Source: Promethearchaeota archaeon (GTDB taxonomy: Archaea > Asgardarchaeota > Lokiarchaeia > Sigynarchaeales > SOKP01). Taken from it: a stretch of DNA of 26,325 bases. Below the pieces are notes generated by a model. The model did not search any database and was not told the DNA's origin. It saw only the letters and a program-made list of their open reading frames with translations. The position numbers were made by a program, and so were the translations under genes. Positions 7,874 through 16,000 of this stretch are shown here, one piece after another (positions within the stretch are counted from its first letter, which is position 1; each line of letters begins with the position of its first letter). Where the stretch lies: positions 1-26,325 of the forward strand of contig JAEOTJ010000146.1 of assembly GCA_016839905.1 (NCBI GenBank), given 5' to 3'.

Positions 7874-8662
7874 ATGAGTTTTAAAAAAACCTTTGAAGAA
7901 GTATTAAAATTTAAACTTGAGACTGTGGTATTTTCTAATGCTGAAATGTTAATTACATTTTGGAAGACAAAACCAGAAATTATAAAAAGATTACTTCCAA
8001 GACCTTTAAAGCCAGCTAAAAGTCCTGTAGTTGCAGCATTTATTGCATTTTATCCTAAGACAAATTTTGGAGTATCATATCATGAAAGTGCTATATCAAT
8101 TTTGACAGATTTTAAAGGCGAATTAGGATTATATATTCTTTCAATGCCTGTAAATGATGATATTGCTATGGCTGCTGGACGAGAAATGTTTGGATATCCA
8201 AAAAAAATGGCTAATTTTTATTTTAAGCATGAAGGAGATAATATCGAAGGATGGACAGAACGTAAAGGAATACGTTTTATTGAAATGAAAGGAAAAATAA
8301 CAGGTTCGATAACTAATGATGAAGCAATAGAGAAGCTAAAGGAATATGGTTTAAAAGATTTTAATTTAAATATCTTTAATTTTAAGCATTTTCCCGCTCC
8401 TGGAGGAGGTTCAGTATTTGATTATAATCCACGTTTAATCAAAGAAACAGTAGAATTTCATAATAAATCCTTAAATACTGTTGATATTGAAATTATTTTA
8501 AAACCATCTAAATTTGATCCTTGGGCGGAATTAGAAATTATTGATTTAATCGGAGGATATTACATTATAGGAGATAACATAATGCTCCAAGGTGAAGTTG
8601 TTGCTGAAGTTATGCCAGGTGCTTTTACTCCCTATGCCTTTCTTAAATGGGATCCTTTTTAA
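7874..8662 (+). CDS. Acetoacetate decarboxylase family protein
   Basis: 262 residues, the size of acetoacetate decarboxylase (about 245-265). The hallmark GREMFGYPKKMA (102-113) contains the adjacent lysines K110 and K111; in the clostridial enzyme the matching first lysine forms the Schiff base with acetoacetate and the second tunes its pKa. YHESAI (69-74) supplies the conserved glutamate of the pocket, and LLPRPLKPA and GEVVAEVMPGAFTPYAFL are typical start and end segments. The reaction may be decarboxylation of acetoacetate to acetone, but many family members act on other keto acids or are aldolase/dehydratases, so the substrate is open. Convergent with a short-chain dehydrogenase with which it shares the stop-codon bases; a metabolic link is possible but unproven. 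Confidence 0.88.
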   Translation: MSFKKTFEEVLKFKLETVVFSNAEMLITFWKTKPEIIKRLLPRPLKPAKSPVVAAFIAFYPKTNFGVSYHESAISILTDFKGELGLYILSMPVNDDIAMAAGREMFGYPKKMANFYFKHEGDNIEGWTERKGIRFIEMKGKITGSITNDEAIEKLKEYGLKDFNLNIFNFKHFPAPGGGSVFDYNPRLIKETVEFHNKSLNTVDIEIILKPSKFDPWAELEIIDLIGGYYIIGDNIMLQGEVVAEVMPGAFTPYAFLKWDPF

Positions 8663-9507
8663 TTATCAAAAGCATTTAGAATTTCATCCATCCGTTCTTT
8701 TATCATTTCTTTTACACTTCGTTGAGTATGCGAAAATATTACGAACTTTTCTTGTTTAATGCCTTTAAAGATAGCAGCAGCAACATCTTCGGGAGGAATA
8801 CCAGGAGATTCCTTCATAATCTCACGATAAATATCAATTTTTTCATCATATTTAATATCAAGAATATCTCTTTCGGAATCATTTTGATACTCGGCAGGCT
8901 TCCTCATCCAAGAACTAAATATCTTTGTATTTACCAATCCAGGACATACTACAGAAACTTTAATTTTAGAATTTAATTTCTCCAAATCTATTCTTAAGTT
9001 TTGAGAAAGACATATTACACCAGCTTTAGTTACTCCATAGGGAGATCCACCAAGAAATCCTGGTATAAGCCCTTCTAGAGATGATATATTAACAACATAG
9101 CACTCATTTTCTTGCTTGAGCATTATAGGAATAAAATATTTTAGACCATGGATTACACCCCATAAATTAACTCCTAAGATCCACTCCCAATCCTCTAATG
9201 AATATTCCCATGTAAGGCCTGGCATTCCAACACCAGCATTATTAAATAACAAATGTACTTCATCAAAAGCATTCAGTGTTTTTTGAGCCAAAATTTCAAC
9301 CGCTTTAGCCTTTGAAACATCAGTTACTACTGCTAATATATCTCCTCCTTTTTTTTTTAACCTTCTCTCACATCTAGTTAAAATCTTTTCATTAATATCA
9401 GCTATTACCACCTTTATTCCTTCTGACACACATTGCTCGGCGATACTTAATCCTATTCCAGAAGCAGCACCAGTAACAACTGCCACCTTATTTTTAAGAT
9501 CATTCAT
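8659..9507 (-). CDS. SDR-family NAD(P)-dependent oxidoreductase
   Basis: 282-residue classical short-chain dehydrogenase. Rossmann glycine motif TGAASGIG at 12-19; D37 at the end of the second strand (VVIADIN) favours NAD(H) over NADP(H). The NNAG motif is at 89-92, the catalytic Asn in LGVNLWG near 114, Ser at 142/143, and the Tyr-Lys pair YGVTK at 157-161. It probably oxidises or reduces a hydroxyl/keto group on a small or lipid substrate; the family is too broad to name one. The start ATG at 9505-9507 has a TATA-like TATTTAATA run about 25 bases upstream on its strand and no Shine-Dalgarno, consistent with a leaderless gene. Its TAA and the TAA of the facing decarboxylase-family gene overlap in the palindrome TTAA (8659-8662). 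Confidence 0.92.
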   Translation of the reverse strand: MNDLKNKVAVVTGAASGIGLSIAEQCVSEGIKVVIADINEKILTRCERRLKKKGGDILAVVTDVSKAKAVEILAQKTLNAFDEVHLLFNNAGVGMPGLTWEYSLEDWEWILGVNLWGVIHGLKYFIPIMLKQENECYVVNISSLEGLIPGFLGGSPYGVTKAGVICLSQNLRIDLEKLNSKIKVSVVCPGLVNTKIFSSWMRKPAEYQNDSERDILDIKYDEKIDIYREIMKESPGIPPEDVAAAIFKGIKQEKFVIFSHTQRSVKEMIKERMDEILNAFDN

Positions 9508-9583
9508 GATAACATTTATTCCTATTTAATAATAATTTGATTATAGAGTTATTAAGATTTTAAAAAGGAAATTTGAAAAGAAG

Positions 9584-9664
9584 TTATATTAATGAAATTA
9601 TGATGACATTAATGCATTGAACAATTGTTATTGATTTTAAGCTATACTCCTTTATTAGTTTCAC
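9584..9664 (-). pseudogene. Remnant of the 5' end of a paralogous small membrane-protein gene
   Basis: On the minus strand a GTG at 9662-9664 opens 26 codons reading VKLIKEYSLKSITIVQ followed by CINVIIISLI, then TAA at 9584-9586. The intact gene at 17945-18490 (minus strand, TTG start) begins MRKFKDFSLKSITIIQ and LIITLAISLI. The SLKSITI core is identical, and in both copies it follows exactly seven codons. Weaker DNA similarity continues past the stop, where the TTT of the intact gene is replaced by TAA. The rest of the gene is not present. It is most likely a decayed duplicate; a real 26-residue membrane peptide is the alternative. Confidence 0.6.
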
Positions 9665-10001
9665 ATTAATTCCTTTCTTTAATATTTAATGCGTATATTA
9701 TTTTATTTCATTTAAGTTCTATGAACTTTCTTCACCAGTTAAGAAAATAAAGTTAAGAATGATAATAAAATAAATTTTATATTCAAAAGGCTTGAGATGT
9801 GTAGAGTCGTGCACTCTTTAAATAAAATAATTATTTTAAGTGAAAATCCTTATTGAAAATCCTGATTTTATTTACAATTTTGAATAACTTTTTATAATAT
9901 TTACTATTTCATTAATTAATTTCCTAAGAGGGGAATACAGTTTCTAGCAGGAACTGAAATTTTCTAATGAATACTATGAAAAAAAGAATTTTAATAACAA
10001 A

Positions 10002-10010
10002 TTTATATAA
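10002..10010 (+). promoter_or_regulatory. TATA box of the giant repeat-protein gene
   Basis: TTTATATAA is centred 27 bases before the ATG at 10033 and there is no Shine-Dalgarno, so the mRNA probably starts at or next to the start codon. Confidence 0.65.
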
Positions 10011-10032
10011 TAAAATAAAGTGAAATTCCAAA

Positions 10033-13000
10033 ATGAAAATTAAAGAAAAGAAAGTACTTTTACTAATTCTATTTATTTTTATCATGCCAATTCTATTAAT
10101 TGCGAATAATATAGATAATGTTAGAATGAACAATATTGGAAGTAATGCATTAGAACAATCTTTCAACGAATCGAATTTACAGACTAGTGCTGATTCTGAT
10201 GGAGATGGATTGGATGATGACGATGAAGTAAATGTCCATGCTACTGATCCATTTAATCCCGATACTGATGGAGATGGTATTTCCGATGGTGATGAAATTT
10301 TAATATATGGAACCGATCCTAATGCGGTATCATCCGATCCTGATGTCCTTACCGATTACGAAGAAATTTTTGTTTATGGAACAAATCCTTTAAGTTTTGA
10401 TTCTGACAGCGATCATTCAAATGACTGGAACGAAGTTCTCGGAATGGGGACCGATCCTTGGAATAATGATACCGATTACGATGGTATATTGGATGGATAT
10501 GAAGTAAATTTTACAGGTATTCCATTTCCCTATTGGGGTACGGATCCATTAAATAATGATACCGATAGCGATGGATTATTAGATGGTGCCGAAGCTTATA
10601 CTCATAATACCAATCCTTTAGATGCCGATACTGATGGGGATAGTATAAACGATTACGACGAGGTTGTGATATGCGGATCTGATCCATTGATTCATGAGTC
10701 TATTGATAGCGATATTGATGGGCTGTTTGATGTCGAAGAAGAATTTCTCCTTGGAACTGATTCATTCAATCCCGATACCGACAATGATGGTTTAAGCGAT
10801 GGTGTTGAGGTTAGAATCCATGGCACTGATCCTCTTGATCCCGATACTGATTGCGATGGATTAACCGATGCGATAGATCTAATCGACTTTATAGCAGATC
10901 CTTTAAATAATGATACAGACACTGATGGATTGATAGATGGCGATGAGGTCGATATTTATAATACTGATCCCGCTAATCCTGATACTGATGGTGATGGTTT
11001 GATAGATGGCGATGAGGTCGATATTTATAATACTGATCCCGCTAATCCTGATACTGATGGAGATTATTTAACTGATGACGAAGAAATTAACATATGTAGT
11101 ACAGATCCATTAATACCTGATACTGTCGTCGATACAGACGATGATGGATTGATTGATATTGCTGAAACATTAATTTATGGAATAGATCCATTGAATAACG
11201 ATACTGACGGTGATGGGTTAAATGATGGTGATGAAATCAAGATTTATCATACAAACCCAGGTATTGGGGGGTGGTATTCTGATAGTGATGATCTTGATGA
11301 TTTTCATGAAGTCTTTACTTATGGTACCGATCCAGCTAATCCTGATACTGATGGTGATGGTTTAAGTGATTCCGATGAAATTTTTTATCATAACTCAGAT
11401 CCATTATTAATTGATTCTGACGGGGATGGTTTGATAGATGGCGATGAGGTCTATATATATAGTACTGATCCCGACAATCTTGATACTGATTACGATGGTT
11501 TGATAGATGGCGATGAAGTATATATTTATAGAACAGATCCTTTAAATTATATAGATCCAGGGTATAAAAATTCTGATAGCGATGGTTTACAAGATATTGA
11601 AGAATTACTTAAATATGGCACTAATCCACACGAACCAGATACCGATGGTGATAGCATAAATGATGAGTTAGAAATCGTTTTGTATCATACAGATCCATTA
11701 TCACTTGATACAGACGGTGATGGGTTTAGTGATAATGAAGAAATTAATATTTGGCCGTTCTCTAATGGAGATCCTTTAGTTCCAGAACCTGACACTGATG
11801 GCGATGGATTAAATGATCTGGCAGAAATTTATATCTATGGAACAGATCCTAATATAACAGAAACCGATTACGATGGTGACGGATTATTAGATATTGTTGA
11901 AACTATGGATTATGGTTGTTCTCTATTTGATTCCGATACTGATAATGATGGATTATTAGATGGTGAAGAAGTATTGAATTATGGAACGAATCCTAATTAT
12001 GATGATACGGATGTTGATTATCTTAATGATTATGATGAGGTCTTTACTCATGGTACCGATCCTTTAAGTAAAGATACTGATAGTGATAACTTAGATGATG
12101 AAGAAGAAATTATTTTTCATGGTACTGATCCATTAAATCCAGATTCCGATGGTGATGGGTTAAGTGATGGTGAAGAAGTTGATATATGTGGTACAAATCC
12201 ACTAATTCCCGATATTGTAGATACCGATGGCGATGGATTACTTGATATTGCTGAAGTTGAAATCTATGGAACAAAATATTATGAAATTGATACTGATAGT
12301 GATAACTTAACTGATTGGGAAGAAATTTTTTCCTTTAAAACCAATCCCTTATACAATGATACTGATGGTGATGGCTTATTGGATGGTGAGGAAGTATTGA
12401 CTCAGGGTACTGATCCTTTAAATAATGATACAGACCATGATGGATTGACAGATAATGATGAGCTTTTTTCTCATTTTACCGATCCCGCCAATCCTGATTC
12501 TGATGGTGATGGATTATCGGATTTTGATGAAATAACAAATGGTACAAATCCTTGGAACAATGATACTGATGGTGATCGCTTAATTGATGGTAACGAAATA
12601 TATGAATATAGTACAGACCCCCTAATTCCCGATGTTGATGATTACGACGCTGATGGTTTATACGATATTGAAGAAACTGAAATTTATGGAACTCAATATT
12701 ATGAGGATGATACCGATTACGATGGTTTATTGGATGGTGAGGAAGTATGGACTCATGGTACTGATCCATTAAATATAGATTCAGATGGCGATGGGTTATT
12801 AGATGGTGAAGAAGTATTGACTCATTATACTAATCCATTAAATATTGATACAGATGATGATCATCTAACTGATTATGAAGAAATTAATGTTTGGCCGTTC
12901 TTAAATGGAAATCCTTTAATTCCAGAAGTTGATTATGATAATGATGGATTAAATTGGATAGCGGAGGATTTTTATGGTACATCTATATATAACGCAGATT

Positions 13001-16000
13001 GTGATAGTGATGGCTTATTGGATGGTGAGGAAGTATGGACTCATGGTACTGATCCATTAAATATAGATTCAGATGGAGATGGATTATTGGATAGTGATGA
13101 ATTATGGTATCATTGTACTGATCCATTAAATTCAGATACAGATGGCGATGGATTATTGGATGGTGATGAAATTATTATACTTAATACTAATCCCTTCAAT
13201 AGTGACACAGACGGAGATGGACTCGATGATTATCATGAAAGCTTTCTACGGGGAACAAATCCTTTGAATAATGATACAGACGCTGATGGATTAATAGATA
13301 GCGATGAGGTCAATATATTTGGCATTAATCCCTTCAATAGTGACACAGACGGTGATGGCATGATTGATGGTGATGAACTTAATGTTTATAGTACCGATCC
13401 GCTAAATCCTGATACAGATGGTGACGGTTTAACTGATTATGATGAAACTTTTATTTATTCGACGGATCCCACCATTCCAGAACCTGATACTGATGGTGAT
13501 GGTCTATTAGATATAGAGGAAGAAAACATATATTTCACTGATCCCTTGGATCCTGATATGGATGACGATGGATTAACCGATTACGATGAGGTCATTACTT
13601 TTGGTACTGATCCCTATTTCTTCGACACTGATTATGATGGGTTAAGTGATTACGATGAGGTCATTACTTTTGGTACTGATCCCTATTATTTTGATACTGA
13701 CGGTGATTGGTTAGGTGATTACGATGAGGCCATTATATATAGTACCGATCCGTTAAATATAGATCCTGATAATGATGGGTTATCTGATTACGATGAAGCT
13801 ATTTATTATAGTTCAAATCCTTGGAATAATGATACCGACGGTGATGGTCTACATGATGGCGAAGAAGTAAACTTATATTTAAATGCTACCAATCCTGATA
13901 CTGACGGTGATGGTTTATATGATGGCGAAGAAGTGAATATATATTTCACTGATCCTTCTAACGCAGATACGGATTATGATAATCTTAATGATGGTGATGA
14001 GGTCATTACTCATGGTACCGATCCGTTAAATGGAGATTCCGATTATGATTGGTTATCTGATTACGCTGAGGTCATTACTTATGGTACAGATCCGTTAAAT
14101 GCAGATCCTGATAATGATGGTTTAGATGATTACGATGAGGTTTTTTATCATGGTACCAATCCTTGGAATAATGATACCGACGGTGATGGTCTAAATGATG
14201 GTGAAGAAGTAAACTTATATTTAAATGCGACCAATCCTGATACTGACAGTGATGGGTTATTAGATGGTGAAGAAGTATTGAATTATGGAACGAATCCTAA
14301 ATCTGATGATACGGATTGGGATTATCTTAATGATTTTGATGAAGTCATTACTCATGGTACCGATCCGTTAAATACAGATTCAGATGGTGATTGGTTATCT
14401 GATTACGATGAAGTCATTACTCATGGTACCGATCCGTTAAATACAGATCCTGATAATGATGGTTTAGATGATTACGCTGAGGTTTTTTCTTATGGTACCA
14501 ATTCATGGAATAATGATACCGATGGTGATGGATTATTAGATGGCGAAGAAATAAACTTATATTTAAATGCTACCAATCCTGATACTGACGGTGATGGTCT
14601 AAATGATGGCGAAGAAGTATTGAATTATGGAACGAATCCTGATTCTGATGATACGGATTATGATTATCTTAATGATTTTGATGAAATCATTACTCATGGT
14701 ACCGATCCGTTAAATTCAGATTCCGATGGTGATTGGCTATCTGATTACGATGAGATCATTACTCATGGTACCGATCCGTTAAATATAGATCCTGATAATG
14801 ATGGGTTATCTGATTACGATGAAGTTTTTTATCATGGTACCAATTCTTGGAATAATGATACCGACGGTGATGGTCTAAATGATGGCGAAGAAGTAAACTT
14901 ATATTTAAATGCGACTAATCCTGATACTGACAGTGATGGGTTATTAGATGGTGAAGAAGTATTGAATTATGGAACGAATCCTAAATCTGATGATACGGAT
15001 GGTGATTGGCTATCTGATTACGATGAGGTCATTACTCATGGTACCGATCCGTTAAATATGGATTCAGATGGTGATGGTTTATCTGATTACATTGAGATCA
15101 TTACTCATGGTACTGATCCGTTAAATACAGATTCAGATGGTGATGGGTTATTAGATGGTGAAGAAGTATGGACTCATAGTACTGATCCATTAAATACAGA
15201 TTCAGATGGTGATGGATTATCTGATTACGATGAGATCATTACTCATGGTACCGATCCGTTAATTACAGATTCAGATGGTGATGGGTTATCTGATTACGAT
15301 GAGATCATTACTCATGATACCGATCCGTTAATTACAGATTCGGATGGTGATGGGTTATCTGATTACGATGAGATCATTACTCATGGTACCGATCCGTTAA
15401 TTACAGATTCGGATGGTGATGGGTTATCTGATTACGATGAAGTCATTACTCATGGTACCGATCCGTTAAATATGGATTCAGATGGTGATGGTTATTTTGA
15501 TGGTGATGAGATTCTAAACGGCTCAAATCCTTTAGATCCTTCCGATCCTTGCAATTTACCGATTTTTATTGATGATAATAATGATTTTGTGGAGTTAGGC
15601 TTCTTTGGCAGTGGCACGATAAGTGATCCATACATCATTGAAGGCTATACCATAATCAATTCAAATTCGACTTTAATACATATCCAAGATACAACTGCCT
15701 ATTTCATAATAAGGAATTGTCATTTAGATTCCCTGAATGGCATCCCTGATAGTATTTATCTATTGAATGTTAAACATGGAACTATAATGGAAAATGAGAT
15801 TATAAATACTCGGAATGGAATTCGTTTAGATAAAAGTTCACAAATTATCATTGAGGACAATACCATAAACAGTTTTATGCCCTTCGGGGCTTGGACTTAC
15901 TGTATAGATATAGAAGAAAGCACAAATAATACTATCTCAAGTAACAATGCTATAAATGGGTGGGGCGGATACAAACTTGGAAATAGTTTAGATAACATCC

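Larger units (their letters stand above)
9508..10032. other. 525-base gap: divergent promoters and a gene remnant
   Basis: The region separates the divergent SDR gene and the giant repeat-protein gene. It contains an SDR promoter close to 9525-9535, a short decayed copy of a membrane-protein gene start (9584-9664), two small inverted repeats (9714-9728, AAGTTC/GAACTT; and 9803-9817, AGAGT/ACTCT) and the TATA box of the giant gene (10002-10010). I see no RNA gene or further convincing ORF. Confidence 0.6.

Noticed and set aside
9714..9728. AAGTTC-TAT-GAACTT inverted repeat
   Set aside because: Six-base arms in AT-rich DNA, far from both start codons; may be chance, so not given as a separate site.
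9803..9817. AGAGT/ACTCT inverted repeat resembling half of a CIRCE heat-shock element
   Set aside because: CIRCE needs TTAGCACTC and GAGTGCTAA nine bases apart; here the arms are short and the order is wrong, and no heat-shock gene follows.
9967..10023. 18-codon ORF just before the giant gene
   Set aside because: It overlaps the TATA box of the giant gene, is low in complexity, and no similarity is evident; probably chance.
10692..12769. Open frames on the minus strand inside the repeat region (10692-10922, 12476-12769)
   Set aside because: They are shadows of the regular codon pattern of the repeats; their composition (Ser-rich or His-rich) follows the opposite strand.
13822..15474. Regular repeats as a possible CRISPR array
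   Set aside because: Repeats are direct, in frame, without unique spacers, and lie inside one long coding sequence.
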